From: CAYWOS01 sp964459985
GTDB lineage: Bacteria; Bacillota; Clostridia; Christensenellales; Aristaeellaceae
Assembly (NCBI GenBank): GCA_964459985.1
Contig: CAYWOS010000002.1
Location: 66,147 to 130,146, forward strand
Direction of reading: 5' to 3'
Length of the DNA: 64,000 nucleotides
The translations under genes were made by a program, and so were the position numbers. Positions 1-9,166 of this stretch are shown here, in pieces; the stretch's first letter is position 1, and every line of letters starts with the position of its first letter. A model generated the notes under the pieces. The model was not told where the DNA came from, did not search any database, and worked only from the letters and a program-made list of their open reading frames with translations.

Positions 1-2
1 TG

Positions 3-293
3 CTCACGGACGTGCATTATTCCTATCAGATGCACACGCGCTGTCTGGGACAGTACTGGTGGTATCCCGAATTCGACACGCCGCTTGGCGCGCCGCTCGG
101 CGACGCCTATGTCGCGCAGGACGGCACGCACCGCCGCGAGTACGAAAACGCGGTCGTCGTGTGCAACCGCACGCTGCACGACGTCAAGCCGCATTTTTGC
201 GAAAGGCTGCGCGATATCGGCAGCGGCTGGACGGGCGCGGACTTCTGGATTCCCGCCAAGGACGGGCGCATCCTGCTGCGCGTGGGGAATTAA
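3..293 (+). CDS. C-terminal fragment of an unrecognised protein, possibly a glycoside-hydrolase-like protein
   Basis: An open frame enters from the left edge and stops at TAA 291-293, leaving about 96 C-terminal residues. The tail is rich in Tyr, Trp and Asp and contains a DAYVAQDGTHRREYENAVVV stretch followed by beta-strand-like segments ending in ILLRVGN. This resembles the C-terminal beta domain of putative glycosyl-hydrolase-like proteins (GHL15 type), where a hydrophobic strand follows an R-x-F/Y-x-N motif. The catalytic part lies outside the window, so the assignment is an inference from general appearance only. The next gene on the same strand has its own promoter. Confidence 0.4.
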   Translation, partial: LTDVHYSYQMHTRCLGQYWWYPEFDTPLGAPLGDAYVAQDGTHRREYENAVVVCNRTLHDVKPHFCERLRDIGSGWTGADFWIPAKDGRILLRVGN

Positions 294-337
294 CCGCGCG
301 GTCAAAATGCGGTCAATCCGCAGGCGGAACCGCGCGG
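294..337 (+). terminator. Nested inverted repeat after the first gene, possible terminator
   Basis: CCGCGCGGT (294-302) pairs with ACCGCGCGG (329-337), and a GCGG/CCGC helix lies inside. The repeat starts directly after the stop codon of the first gene. There is no clear T tract behind it, so termination is only possible. Confidence 0.35.
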
Positions 338-411
338 CTTCACGAATGAACGAACGTCGCGCAGACCGCGCGAAACCTCGCGAAATCCCGCGCAAAACCC
401 TCGTTTCCCGG

Positions 412-440
412 TTGACTTTGCCGCCGAAAGGTGATACCAT
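412..440 (+). promoter_or_regulatory. SigmaA-type promoter for the Gfo/Idh oxidoreductase gene
   Basis: TTGACT (412-417) and TACCAT (435-440) are separated by 17 bp and lie 36 bp before the ATG at 477. The -10 is imperfect. Confidence 0.5.
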
Positions 441-476
441 GTCGGCGCGAATCGCACAGGGAATCGAGGTTTTTTT

Positions 477-1523
477 ATGTTGAACTGGGCGCTGATCGGT
501 TACGGCGGCATGGGAAGCTGGCATGTGGAGAAGCTCAAAACCCTGCCGGACATCATTCATATTGCCGGCGTGTATGACATCAAGCCCGAGCGCAATCAGA
601 TCGCGCGCGAGCACGGCGTGTTCGCCTACGAATCGCTCGAGGCGCTTCTTGGCGATCCGGCGGTCGATTTTGTCACCATCGCCGTGCCCAACGATCTGCA
701 CATGCCGCTCGCGATCGAGGCAATGCGGCGCGGCAAGCACGTCATTTCCGAAAAGCCCGTCGCCGATTCCTCGGACGAATTGCAGGCGATGATCGACGCC
801 TCGCAGGAATTCAACCGCGTCTTTTCGGTGCATCAGAACCGCCGTTGGGACGAGGATTATCTGATCATGAAGCGGATCTACGACGAGGGCACGCTGGGCG
901 AGGTGTTCTCCATCGAATCGCGCGTGCACGGCTCGCGCGGCGTGCCGGGCGACTGGCGCAACAAAAAGCGTCACGGCGGCGGCATGATCCTCGACTGGGG
1001 CGTTCACCTGATCGATCAGATCCTTCAGATGGTCGGTCAGGATGTCGTATCGACGTACTGCTCGGTCACGCACGTCACCAACGACGAGGTGGACGACGGC
1101 TTTCGCTCGGTGCTGACCTTCGAGAGCGGCGTCACCGCCTCCGTCGAGGTCGGCACCAGCCACTTTGTCAGCCTGCCGCGCTGGTTCATGTGCGGGCAGA
1201 ACGGCACGGCGATCATGAACGACTGGAATAAGCAGGGCAGGATCGTCATGGTGTCCGACTGGGAGAAGCGCGACGCCGTGCCCGTCGTCACCGCCGCCGG
1301 CCTGACCAAGACGATGGCGCCGCGCACGAGCGAAACCATCCGCGAATATCCGCTCCCCGACGCGCATGCCGACGTGCGCGACTACTACCGCAATTTCGTC
1401 CGCACGATTCTCGGCGAGGAAAAGCAGCTCGTCACGCACGCGCAGATGACGCGCGTGATGAAACTGATGGAAGCCATGAACCGCTCGGCGGAGACGAACG
1501 AGATCGTGCACGGCAGGATCTGA
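477..1523 (+). CDS. Gfo/Idh/MocA-family NAD(P)-dependent oxidoreductase
   Basis: A 348-residue protein with the typical two-domain layout of the glucose-fructose oxidoreductase/inositol dehydrogenase family. The N-terminal Rossmann fold starts with LIGYGGMGSWH (the GxGxxG-type nucleotide-binding loop), and the family EKPVA motif, whose Lys is catalytic in relatives, follows near residue 95. The C-terminal half is the alpha/beta substrate domain. Family members oxidise or epimerise sugars and cyclitols; this substrate cannot be read from sequence. The ATG at 477 follows a weak GAGG, and a plausible promoter lies just upstream. It appears monocistronic and is a different gene from the iolG-like paralogue at 32.4-33.4 kb. 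Confidence 0.85.
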   Translation: MLNWALIGYGGMGSWHVEKLKTLPDIIHIAGVYDIKPERNQIAREHGVFAYESLEALLGDPAVDFVTIAVPNDLHMPLAIEAMRRGKHVISEKPVADSSDELQAMIDASQEFNRVFSVHQNRRWDEDYLIMKRIYDEGTLGEVFSIESRVHGSRGVPGDWRNKKRHGGGMILDWGVHLIDQILQMVGQDVVSTYCSVTHVTNDEVDDGFRSVLTFESGVTASVEVGTSHFVSLPRWFMCGQNGTAIMNDWNKQGRIVMVSDWEKRDAVPVVTAAGLTKTMAPRTSETIREYPLPDAHADVRDYYRNFVRTILGEEKQLVTHAQMTRVMKLMEAMNRSAETNEIVHGRI

Positions 1524-1551
1524 TCGGGTTCGCGACGATTTACCATGTAAA

Positions 1552-1597
1552 AAGCAAGGGGCTGTCACGGAAGAAAAACCGCGACAGTCCCTTGCTT
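1552..1597 (-). terminator. Strong intrinsic terminator between convergent genes
   Basis: A 15-bp stem (1552-1566 with 1583-1597) encloses an additional CGG/CCG helix. Read on the minus strand, the hairpin is followed by TTTTTAC, so it terminates the cysteine hydrolase transcript. It may also work for the convergent Gfo/Idh gene, though that side lacks a T run. Confidence 0.8.
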
Positions 1598-1611
1598 ATG
1601 ATGCGGAATGG

Positions 1612-2100
1612 TTATGAAAATGCGCTCAACGGGACGACTTCGCAGCCCTTGCTTTCGTAATAGCGCAGCATGTCGTCAATCTTGCGCTTGTCGTAGCTGG
1701 TCACGCAGTCGGACAGCACGGTGACGGCGTAACCCGCCTTGCGCATGTTGAAGCAGGTCGATTTGACGCAGGCGGCGGCGTCCGCCCCGGCGAGATAGAA
1801 GGTATCGATCCCGTGTTCCCGGATGAAATCGGCGAAGCCCTCGGCGGTCAGCGCGTTGCCGACGGTCTTTGTAAAGATGTGATCGGACACGATCTTCATT
1901 TCGGGCACCAGTTCCGCGCCGCGCGTGCCGGGCAGGAACGATCTCGCCTTTTCCGACGTTTCGTTGTGTTTGATGTACACGACGTACAGCCCGCCTTCGA
2001 CCGCCCGGTCGATGGCGCGGTTCACGCTGTCGATGATGTCCCTGTAATGCTTGGTGATGTCGTTTTGCAGGTCGATGACGACCAGCGCTTTGGTGGACAT
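1612..2100 (-). CDS. Isochorismatase-like cysteine hydrolase
   Basis: A 162-residue single-domain hydrolase of the isochorismatase/nicotinamidase superfamily. The predicted catalytic triad is visible: Asp10 in VVIDLQND, Lys78 in HIFTKTVGNAL, and Cys111 in GADAAACVKST, with the small residues that form the cis-peptide just before it. The family hydrolyses amides or vinyl ethers such as nicotinamide, carbamoylsarcosine or isochorismate; the substrate here is unknown. The ATG at 2100 is chosen because AAGGAAA lies at good spacing; longer in-frame extensions read through the thioredoxin region. It is the last gene of a reverse-strand cluster with RseC-like protein and thioredoxin, about 130 bp downstream of trxA. 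Confidence 0.85.
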   Translation of the reverse strand: MSTKALVVIDLQNDITKHYRDIIDSVNRAIDRAVEGGLYVVYIKHNETSEKARSFLPGTRGAELVPEMKIVSDHIFTKTVGNALTAEGFADFIREHGIDTFYLAGADAAACVKSTCFNMRKAGYAVTVLSDCVTSYDKRKIDDMLRYYESKGCEVVPLSAFS

Positions 2101-2231
2101 GGCGTTTCCTTTCTTATTTCGCGCGGGCTTTCGTCGGCGGCGCTTATGAAACAGACGCGCCCGCGCGCTCGTTTCTTCGCGCCGTACCGTCGTTTCCGCG
2201 AGGCGGTCATCCTGCGGATCGGATACTACCG

Positions 2232-2546
2232 CTACACGCCCAGCAGCTTTTTGAGCGCGTCCTTGCCCTGCGAGCCGACGCTGCGGCGGATTTCCCTGCC
2301 GCCCTCGAACACGATGAGCGTGGGGATGCTGGTCACGCGGAATCGCGCGGCGAGCTCGCCCTCTTCGTCGATGTTGACTTTGCCAACGACCGCCTTGCCC
2401 GCCGCTTCCTCGGCGATCTCCTCGACGATCGGCGCGATCATGCGGCAGGGCATGCACCACGGCGCCCAGAAATCGACCAGCGCGGGCACGCCCGCCGCGA
2501 GCACTTCCTTGTCAAAATTATCCTTGGTTACCTTGATTTCCGACAT
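2232..2546 (-). CDS. trxA: Thioredoxin with an unusual WCMPC active site
   Basis: A 104-residue, single-domain thioredoxin, the usual length. The redox motif is W30-C31-M32-P33-C34, with the normally invariant Gly replaced by Met. The cis-proline loop (TSIPTL) and the C-terminal GxxG-like strand region are present. It would reduce cytoplasmic protein disulfides with a thioredoxin reductase that is not encoded here. An AGGAGG site precedes the ATG at 2546. The start lies 29 bp inside the end of the upstream RseC-like gene, which suggests translational coupling and a shared redox role. The Gly-to-Met change could shift the redox potential or partner choice; that part is inference. Confidence 0.92.
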   Translation of the reverse strand: MSEIKVTKDNFDKEVLAAGVPALVDFWAPWCMPCRMIAPIVEEIAEEAAGKAVVGKVNIDEEGELAARFRVTSIPTLIVFEGGREIRRSVGSQGKDALKKLLGV

Positions 2547-2946
2547 GTTGTTCCTCCTTGTGAACCGCGATGAGGCGCGGCTGCCATGATTGTTTGCGGC
2601 GCAGCGAGCGATCGATCGCCGTCTGGACGACCCACGAGAGTCCCAGCCCCAGCGCGCCCGCCGCCGCGATGAAGAGTTCGTTCTTTGTGCACAGCGAGGC
2701 GAGGAGCAGCCCGCCCAGCAGCCCGACGAGCGGCACGAGATACGCCGCCGCCGACGCCTTGACCACCTGCGCGTCCGCCATTTCGACGTCCACCGTGTCA
2801 CCGATTTCGGCGTCGCCCGCGACCGTCACGAGCGTCTGATGCGACCGGCCCATGCACGCGCCGCATTTGGCGCACATTTCTGGGCGCTCGAAGCACACCG
2901 AGAGCCTTTCGCCCTCTTTCCCGACCACGCGACCGTTTCTGAGCAT
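2518..2946 (-). CDS. RseC/MucC-like membrane protein (SoxR-reducing system)
   Basis: A 142-residue protein with the RseC-family pattern. An N-terminal cytoplasmic segment carries a Cys cluster (C-x5-CAKCGACMG), compatible with Fe-S binding. Two hydrophobic helices follow (about residues 60-85 and 90-110), then a basic C-terminal tail. Family members sit with Rnf or SoxR-reducing complexes and pass electrons at the membrane. The ATG at 2946 has GGGAGG five bases upstream; the longer frame start at 3024 lacks one. It overlaps trxA by 29 bp. No rnf genes are in the window, so its electron partner is unknown. Confidence 0.75.
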   Translation of the reverse strand: MLRNGRVVGKEGERLSVCFERPEMCAKCGACMGRSHQTLVTVAGDAEIGDTVDVEMADAQVVKASAAAYLVPLVGLLGGLLLASLCTKNELFIAAAGALGLGLSWVVQTAIDRSLRRKQSWQPRLIAVHKEEQHVGNQGNQG

Positions 2947-3099
2947 GCCCGCCTCCCGAACGGTTTTGCCGTTCGTTCCCATTATACCCGAAAAGCGGGG
3001 GAAATAACAACCCCTCCGGGACAAATCGCCGGATCGTCCGCCCGCGCGCCGCGAGCGTCCGCGCGCGGCGGAAAACCCGCTTCTTTTTCCTTCCTTTCC

Positions 3100-3128
3100 T
3101 TTACAAATCGGCGCTTTCGAGGTATACT
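3100..3128 (+). promoter_or_regulatory. SigmaA promoter for leuS-glnS-gltX
   Basis: TTTACA (3100-3105), a 17-bp spacer and TATACT (3123-3128), 29 bp before the leuS ATG. The leader is far too short for a T-box, so there is no sign of tRNA-dependent antitermination here. Confidence 0.8.
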
Positions 3129-3157
3129 ATCCCCATTCATCCAAAGGAGGCTTCCTC

Positions 3158-5572
3158 ATGAGCATCGGAAGTTACGTACCGGGCGAAATTGAGCCGAAAT
3201 GGCAGAAAATATGGCGGGAGCAGGGCGCTTTCAAAACCAGCGAGGATTATACGAAGCCCAAGTACTACTGCCTGATCGAGTTCCCGTATCCCTCGGGCGT
3301 CGGCCTGCACGTGGGGCATCCGCGCCCGTACACGGCGCTGGACGTGGTGGCGCGCAAGCGCCGCATGGAGGGCTATAACGTCCTGCACTGCATCGGCTGG
3401 GACGCCTTCGGCCTGCCCACCGAGAACTACGCCATCAAGAACCACATCCATCCCGCCAAGGTGACGCACGACAACATCGAGCATTTCAGGCAGCAATTGC
3501 AAATGCTCGGCTTCTCGTTCGATTACTCGCGCGAGGTCAACACCACCGATCCCGACTACTACAAATGGACGCAGTGGATCTTCCTGCAAATGTTCAAAAA
3601 GGGGCTGGCGTATAAAACGCAGATGCCCATCAACTGGTGCACTTCCTGCAAGTGCGTCCTCGCCAACGAGGAGGTCGTGGACGGCGTGTGCGAGCGCTGC
3701 GGCGCGCCGGTGGTGCACAAGGTCAAGAATCAATGGATGCTCAAGATCACCGCCTACGCGCAGAAGCTGCTCGACGGGCTGGACGATCTGGATTTCATCG
3801 ACCGCGTGAAAACGCAGCAGCGCAACTGGATCGGCCGCTCGGAGGGCGCGGAGGTCGATTTCACACTCGCCGGCACGGGCGACAAGCTGCGCGTGTATAC
3901 CACGCGCCCCGACACGCTGTTCGGCGCGACGTACATGGTCGTTTCGCCCGAGCATCCGATGATCGAGAAATACAAGGATCAGATCACGAACTATGACGAA
4001 TTGATCGACTACCGCGCCGCCGCCGCGCGCAAGAGCGATTTTGAGCGCACCGAGCTGAACAAGGAGAAAACGGGCGTCGAAATCAAGGGCGTGCGCGCCG
4101 TCAATCCCGTGACGGGCAATGAAATCCCCGTCTGGGTGTCCGATTACGTGCTGATGACCTACGGCACCGGCGCGATCATGGCCGTGCCCGCGCACGACGA
4201 GCGCGACTGGGCGTTCGCGACGAAGTTCGGCCTGCCCATCCGCGAGGTCGTGGCGGGCGGCAGCGTGCTGGAAGCGGCGTACACCGACATCGAATCGGGC
4301 GTGATGGTCAATTCGGGCTTTCTGGACGGCATGACCGTCGCCGAGGCGAAGAAGGCGATCATTGATTACCTGACCGATCAGGGTCTGGGCGAGCGCAAAA
4401 TCAACTACAAGCTGCGCGACTGGGTGTTCGCGCGCCAGCGCTACTGGGGCGAGCCGATTCCCGTGATTCATTGCCCCAAGTGCGGCATGGTGCCGATGGA
4501 TGAAAAGGATCTGCCGCTGCTCCTGCCCGACATCAAGCAGTACGAGCCGACCGACGACGGCGAAAGCCCGCTCTCGCGCATGACCGATTGGGTCAACTGC
4601 AAGTGCCCCGTCTGCGGCGCAGACGCCAAACGCGAAACGGACACCATGCCGCAATGGGCGGGCTCGAGCTGGTATTTCCTGCGCTACTGCGACCCGCGCA
4701 ACGCGGAGACGCTCGCCTCGCCCGAGGCGCTCAAGTACTGGATGCCCGTCGATTGGTACAACGGCGGCATGGAGCATACCACGCTGCATTTGCTGTACAG
4801 CCGGTTCTGGAATCTGTTCCTCAACGACATCGGCGCGTCGCCCGTCGCCGAGCCGTACAAAAAGCGCACCAGCCACGGCATGGTGCTGGGCGAGGACGGG
4901 CAGAAGATGTCCAAATCGCGCGGCAACGTCGTCAACCCCGACGAAGTGGTCAGGGAAATCGGCGCCGACGCCTTCCGCATGTACGAAATGTTCATGGGCG
5001 CGTTCGATCAGGCGATTCCGTGGTCGACCAACGGCGCGCGCGGCTGCCGTAAGTTCCTCGACCGCGTGTGGCGGATGCAGGAAATGCTGTCGGGCGAAGA
5101 CATGTCGGAGGACATGCGCGTGTCGGTCAACCAGACCGTTAAAAAGGTCTCGGAAGACTACGAGAAAATGAAGTTCAACACCGCCATCGCCGCCATGATG
5201 TCTTTGGTCAACGAATTCTATCAAAAGGGAACGGTGACGAACGCCGAATACCGGACGCTTCTGCTCCTGCTTTCGCCCGTCGCGCCGCACATCTGCGAGG
5301 AAATCTGGCAGTCTCTCGGCTACGGAAAGCCCGTCTATCAGCAGAAGTGGCCGACCTACGACGAAAAGTATCTGACGCGCGACGAGGTGGAAATCGCCGT
5401 GCAGGTGAACGGCAAGGTGCGCGGCAAGATCACCGTGCCGCTCGATCTGGCGAAGGAAACCGCCGAAACGTCGCTGCCCGCGACGGAGGAAGTCCGCGCG
5501 CTGGTGGGCGACAGGCAGATCGTCAAGGTGATCTACGTCCCGGGCAGGCTGCTCAATCTGGTGGTCAGGTAA
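3158..5572 (+). CDS. leuS: Leucyl-tRNA synthetase
   Basis: An 804-residue class I aminoacyl-tRNA synthetase that charges tRNA-Leu with leucine in the cytoplasm. The HIGH-type signature is HVGH (near residue 51, within [13 protein letters not shown]) and the KMSKS loop is [10 protein letters not shown] near residue 585. Two Cys pairs (CTSCKC and CERCG) sit in the insertion after the first half-fold. The CP1 editing domain is present, with a [10 protein letters not shown] motif and a [15 protein letters not shown] motif. The C-terminal anticodon-binding domain ends in [15 protein letters not shown], typical of bacterial LeuRS. An AAAGGAGG site precedes the ATG. It starts an operon with glnS 33 bp downstream. 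Confidence 0.98.
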   Translation: MSIGSYVPGEIEPKWQKIWREQGAFKTSEDYTKPKYYCLIEFPYPSGVGLHVGHPRPYTALDVVARKRRMEGYNVLHCIGWDAFGLPTENYAIKNHIHPAKVTHDNIEHFRQQLQMLGFSFDYSREVNTTDPDYYKWTQWIFLQMFKKGLAYKTQMPINWCTSCKCVLANEEVVDGVCERCGAPVVHKVKNQWMLKITAYAQKLLDGLDDLDFIDRVKTQQRNWIGRSEGAEVDFTLAGTGDKLRVYTTRPDTLFGATYMVVSPEHPMIEKYKDQITNYDELIDYRAAAARKSDFERTELNKEKTGVEIKGVRAVNPVTGNEIPVWVSDYVLMTYGTGAIMAVPAHDERDWAFATKFGLPIREVVAGGSVLEAAYTDIESGVMVNSGFLDGMTVAEAKKAIIDYLTDQGLGERKINYKLRDWVFARQRYWGEPIPVIHCPKCGMVPMDEKDLPLLLPDIKQYEPTDDGESPLSRMTDWVNCKCPVCGADAKRETDTMPQWAGSSWYFLRYCDPRNAETLASPEALKYWMPVDWYNGGMEHTTLHLLYSRFWNLFLNDIGASPVAEPYKKRTSHGMVLGEDGQKMSKSRGNVVNPDEVVREIGADAFRMYEMFMGAFDQAIPWSTNGARGCRKFLDRVWRMQEMLSGEDMSEDMRVSVNQTVKKVSEDYEKMKFNTAIAAMMSLVNEFYQKGTVTNAEYRTLLLLLSPVAPHICEEIWQSLGYGKPVYQQKWPTYDEKYLTRDEVEIAVQVNGKVRGKITVPLDLAKETAETSLPATEEVRALVGDRQIVKVIYVPGRLLNLVVR

Positions 5573-5605
5573 TCCGATGATTATGGTAGAAAAGGAGTGG
5601 AAAGC

Positions 5606-7300
5606 ATGGAGGGCGATCTGAACCGCACGAACTTCATCTGGGACGCCATCGACCGGGACCTCGCGGAGGGGAAATGCGAGCAGATTCACACCCGCTTCCC
5701 GCCCGAGCCCAACGGTTATCTGCACATCGGGCACTGCAAAGCGCTGATCGCCGATTTCGGCACGGCGGAAAAGTACGGCGGGCTGTGTAACCTGCGCTTT
5801 GACGATACCAACCCCGCCAAGGAAGAAACCGAGTATGTCGAGGGCATCATGGAGGATATCCATTGGCTTGGCTTCGACTGGAAAGGCGGCCTGTTCTTCG
5901 CCAGCGAGTACTACGAAAAGTGCTATGAATTGGCGGAGGATCTCATCAGGCGCGGGCTGGCCTACGTGGACGAATTGACGCAGGAGCAGATGCGCGAGTA
6001 TCGCGGCACGCTGACCTCGCCCGGCAAAAACTCGCCGTGGCGCGACCGCCCCGCCGAGGAAAGCCTCGATCTGTTCCGCCGGATGCGCGCCGGGGAGTTC
6101 CCCGAGGGACGCATGATCCTGCGCGCGAAAATCGATATGGCGTCGCCCAATATGAACATGCGCGATCCCGCGATGTACCGCATCCTCTACAAGGAACATC
6201 ACCGCACGGGCAAAACATGGTGCATTTACCCCATGTACGATTTCGCGCATCCCATCGGCGATGCGCTGGAGGGCATTACGCACTCGCTGTGCTCGCTGGA
6301 GTACGAGGATCACCGGCCGCTCTACGACTGGGTGGTCGAAAACTGCGGCTTCCGCAAGGAAACGCTCGATAAAAACGGCCGCGCGTATCGCGGCCCGCGC
6401 CAGATCGAGTTCGCGCGGATGAACCTGACGCGCACCATCATGAGCAAGCGCTACCTGCGCAGATTGGTCGAGGAAGGCTATGTCGCCGGCTGGGACGATC
6501 CGAGAATGCCCACGCTGTGCGCCATGCGCCGGCGCGGGTTCACGCCGGGCGCGATCCGCGATTTCATCGCCCGCGCGGGCATGGCGAAGGCCGATTCGAC
6601 GGTCGATTACGCGCTGCTCGAGCACTGCGTGCGCGAGGAATTGAACGAAACCGCGCCGCGCGCCATGGCGGTGATGAAGCCGCTCAAGATCGTGCTGACC
6701 AACTGGGAAGAAGGCAAAACCGAACGCGTTTCCATCGAGAATCATCCCAATCACCCCGAAATGGGCGCGCACGAATGCGCGTTCGGGCGTGAAATCTACA
6801 TCGAACGGGACGATTTCATGGAGGACGCGCCGAAGAAATTCTTCCGCCTCAAGCCGGACGGCGAGGTGCGGCTCAAGGGCGCGTACATCATCAAGTGCGA
6901 AGCCGTGATCAAGGACGAAAACGGCGACGTCGATCATCTCGAATGCGCCGTTGATCTTTTAAGCCGCTCGGGCACCGAGGGCGCCGAGCGCAAGGTCAAG
7001 GGCACGCTGCACTGGGTCGGCGCGGCGGACTGCGTTCCCGTCGAATGCCGCCTGTACGAGCCGCTTCTGCGCGAGGACGACGGCGGCGACGATGAAACGG
7101 ACAAAAAGGATTTCATCAGCCGCTTAAACCCCGACAGCCTGACCACGCTGAACGGCCTCGGCGAGCCTTTCCTCGCCGAATCCGCCGCCGACACCTTCCA
7201 GTTCATGCGCACGGGCTATTTCAAGCGCGATCCCGATTCGGCGGAGGGCAGGCCGGTGTTCAACCGCGTCGTCGGACTGAAGGACAGCTATAAAGGGTAA
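5606..7300 (+). CDS. glnS: Glutaminyl-tRNA synthetase
   Basis: A 564-residue class Ib synthetase that attaches glutamine to tRNA-Gln. FPPEPNGYLHIGHCKA carries HIGH at residues 40-43, and the KMSKS equivalent is TIMSKRYL near residue 279. The C-terminal half matches the two beta-barrel anticodon-binding domain. The start is taken as ATG 5606, eight bases after AAAGGAG (5591-5597); the GTG at 5597 overlaps that site and is unlikely. GlnRS is patchily distributed in Firmicutes, many of which use the GatCAB transamidation route, so its presence between leuS and gltX is informative. It probably co-transcribes with both neighbours. Confidence 0.97.
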   Translation: MEGDLNRTNFIWDAIDRDLAEGKCEQIHTRFPPEPNGYLHIGHCKALIADFGTAEKYGGLCNLRFDDTNPAKEETEYVEGIMEDIHWLGFDWKGGLFFASEYYEKCYELAEDLIRRGLAYVDELTQEQMREYRGTLTSPGKNSPWRDRPAEESLDLFRRMRAGEFPEGRMILRAKIDMASPNMNMRDPAMYRILYKEHHRTGKTWCIYPMYDFAHPIGDALEGITHSLCSLEYEDHRPLYDWVVENCGFRKETLDKNGRAYRGPRQIEFARMNLTRTIMSKRYLRRLVEEGYVAGWDDPRMPTLCAMRRRGFTPGAIRDFIARAGMAKADSTVDYALLEHCVREELNETAPRAMAVMKPLKIVLTNWEEGKTERVSIENHPNHPEMGAHECAFGREIYIERDDFMEDAPKKFFRLKPDGEVRLKGAYIIKCEAVIKDENGDVDHLECAVDLLSRSGTEGAERKVKGTLHWVGAADCVPVECRLYEPLLREDDGGDDETDKKDFISRLNPDSLTTLNGLGEPFLAESAADTFQFMRTGYFKRDPDSAEGRPVFNRVVGLKDSYKG

Positions 7301-7413
7301 ACCGTTGTTTTATGAATTCTCTCCCTATGCTTTTCAGGCGGGGAGCGCGAGGGGATTCTGGCGTAAAAGCCTTTTCCCTCGCGAAAAATCCGTCCACGAA
7401 AGGAATCTTCATC

Positions 7414-8865
7414 ATGACGACCGTCAGATCACGCTTCGCGCCGTCGCCCACGGGGTTCATGCACTTGGGCGGCCTGCGCACGGCGCTGTACGCCTATCTG
7501 TTCAGCAAGCAAAACGGCGGAAAATTCATCCTGCGCATCGAGGACACCGATCAGGAGCGCTATGTCGAGGGCGCGACGCAGGTGATTTACGATACCCTGC
7601 GCGACTGCGGGCTTCAATGGGACGAAGGCCCCGACATCGGCGGGGCATACGGGCCGTACGTGCAGTCCGACCGCAAGCATCTTTACCTGCCCTACGCCGA
7701 GCAATTGGTCGAAAGCGGCGACGCCTACTACTGCTTCTGCGACAAGGAAGAGCTCGACGCGCGCCGCGCCGCGTGCGAGGCGAAGGGCGAGGTGTTCAAG
7801 TACGACAAGCACTGTCTCCATCTGTCCAAAGAAGAGGTGCAAAGGCGGCTCGACGCCGGCGCGCCCTACGTCATCCGCCAGAACGCGCCCACGACGGGCG
7901 AGAGCAGTTATGACGATCTGGTGTTCGGGCATATTTCCATGCCCAACGACACGCTGGATGACATGGTGCTCATCAAGCGGGACGGAATGCCCACGTACAA
8001 TTTCGCCAACGTGATCGACGACCATTTGATGGGCATCACGCACATCCTGCGCGGCATGGAGTATTTGTCCTCGACGCCCAAGTACAATCTTTTGTACAAG
8101 GCGTTCGGCTGGGAGATTCCGCAGTATATCCATTTGCCCACCGTCATGCGCGACGCGCACCACAAGCTCTCAAAGCGCGACGGCGACGCCTATTACAGCG
8201 ATTTCATCGGCAAGGGCTATCTGACCGAGGCGCTGATCAACTATCTGGCGCTGGTCGGCTGGAATCCGGGCGACGACCGCGAGTTTTTCACGCTCGAGGA
8301 ACTGGCCGCGGCGTTCAGCGTCAAGGGCATCAACAAAGCGCCCGCCATCTTCGATATCGACAAGCTGACGTGGTTCAATTTCGAGTACATCCGCAGGATG
8401 GATTTTGAGAAATATCTTGCGATGGCGACGCCGTGGTTCGACAAGGCGCTGGCGGGCAAAAACATCGATTACCGCCGCCTCGCGGAACTCATGCAGAGCC
8501 GCACCGAGGTGTTCTGCCGCGTGCCCGACATGGTAAAATTCCTTGCCGAAATGCCGGATTACCCGCTTGAATTGTACACGCACAAGAAAATGAAAACCAA
8601 TCCCGAGATCGCCGCCGATTCGCTCGCCTTCGTTCTGCCCGTGCTCGAGGGCGTGACCGAATGGACGGAAAGCGCGCTGCACGACGCCGTGATGGCGGCG
8701 ATCGGCGAAAGCGGACGCAAGAACGGCGCGGTGCTGTGGCCGCTGCGCATCGCGATATCGGGACAGGAATCGACGCCGGGCGGCGCGTTCGAGATCGCGT
8801 ACCTGCTTGGGCGCGACGAAACGATGAAGCGCCTGCGCGCGGCGATCGCGCGGCTGAACGCTTGA
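7414..8865 (+). CDS. gltX: Glutamyl-tRNA synthetase
   Basis: A 483-residue bacterial-type GluRS. RFAPSPTGFMHLGGLRTALY (residues 7-26) is the HIGH-region signature, and HKLSKRDGD near residue 251 is the KMSKS equivalent. The C-terminal helical anticodon-binding domain is full length. The ATG at 7414 is selected because GAAAGGAA lies just upstream; an in-frame extension back to 7312 lacks a ribosome site. With glnS next door, GluRS here may be discriminating for tRNA-Glu only (inference). It ends the leuS-glnS-gltX run, and the promoter of the next gene overlaps its stop codon. Confidence 0.97.
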   Translation: MTTVRSRFAPSPTGFMHLGGLRTALYAYLFSKQNGGKFILRIEDTDQERYVEGATQVIYDTLRDCGLQWDEGPDIGGAYGPYVQSDRKHLYLPYAEQLVESGDAYYCFCDKEELDARRAACEAKGEVFKYDKHCLHLSKEEVQRRLDAGAPYVIRQNAPTTGESSYDDLVFGHISMPNDTLDDMVLIKRDGMPTYNFANVIDDHLMGITHILRGMEYLSSTPKYNLLYKAFGWEIPQYIHLPTVMRDAHHKLSKRDGDAYYSDFIGKGYLTEALINYLALVGWNPGDDREFFTLEELAAAFSVKGINKAPAIFDIDKLTWFNFEYIRRMDFEKYLAMATPWFDKALAGKNIDYRRLAELMQSRTEVFCRVPDMVKFLAEMPDYPLELYTHKKMKTNPEIAADSLAFVLPVLEGVTEWTESALHDAVMAAIGESGRKNGAVLWPLRIAISGQESTPGGAFEIAYLLGRDETMKRLRAAIARLNA

Positions 8866-8890
8866 TTTTCCGCATTTGATGGGCTATAAT
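8862..8890 (+). promoter_or_regulatory. SigmaA promoter for the HPr-like gene
   Basis: TTGATT (8862-8867) overlaps the gltX stop codon, followed by a 17-bp spacer and a perfect TATAAT (8885-8890). The start codon is 33 bp downstream. Confidence 0.8.
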
Positions 8891-8922
8891 GGACGGGTAA
8901 ACAGCGTAAGGAGGGAATGCAT

Positions 8923-9150
8923 ATGAAATCCATTCCGATCAAACTGAGCTTTGCCGAGGAAGTCAAATCCTTCGTCAACACCGTCAACCGCTATCCCTAC
9001 GAGATGGATCTGCGCGCCGGCCGCCACGTCGTGGACGCCAAATCGATTCTGGGCATCTTCTCGCTCGATTTGAGCAAGCCGATCACGCTGGACGTGTACA
9101 GCGACGCCTGCGACGATCTCGTGACCGATATCCAGCAGTTCACCGTCTGA
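8923..9150 (+). CDS. HPr-family protein lacking the phosphocarrier histidine (Crh-like)
   Basis: A 75-residue protein that aligns with HPr across its regulatory half: VDAKSILGIFSLDL matches the HPr Ser46 region (Ser41 here), and the last helix is present. The normal active-site loop GxHARP is shortened and contains no His, so it cannot be a PTS phosphocarrier. This is the pattern of Crh-type HPr paralogues, which act through the regulatory Ser in carbon catabolite control; that role is inferred. ATG 8923 is preferred over ATG 8917 because AAGGAGG at 8908-8914 is properly spaced only for 8923. The gene has its own promoter and terminator and is monocistronic. Confidence 0.8.
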   Translation: MKSIPIKLSFAEEVKSFVNTVNRYPYEMDLRAGRHVVDAKSILGIFSLDLSKPITLDVYSDACDDLVTDIQQFTV

Positions 9151-9166
9151 CGGAACGCGGGATGAG

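Noticed and set aside
3137..6937. A 1266-codon open frame on the minus strand
   Set aside because: It is antisense to leuS and glnS. Composition is His/Arg/Val/Ala-dominated, as expected from the complement of G/C-third-position codons, with no ribosome site and no family features.
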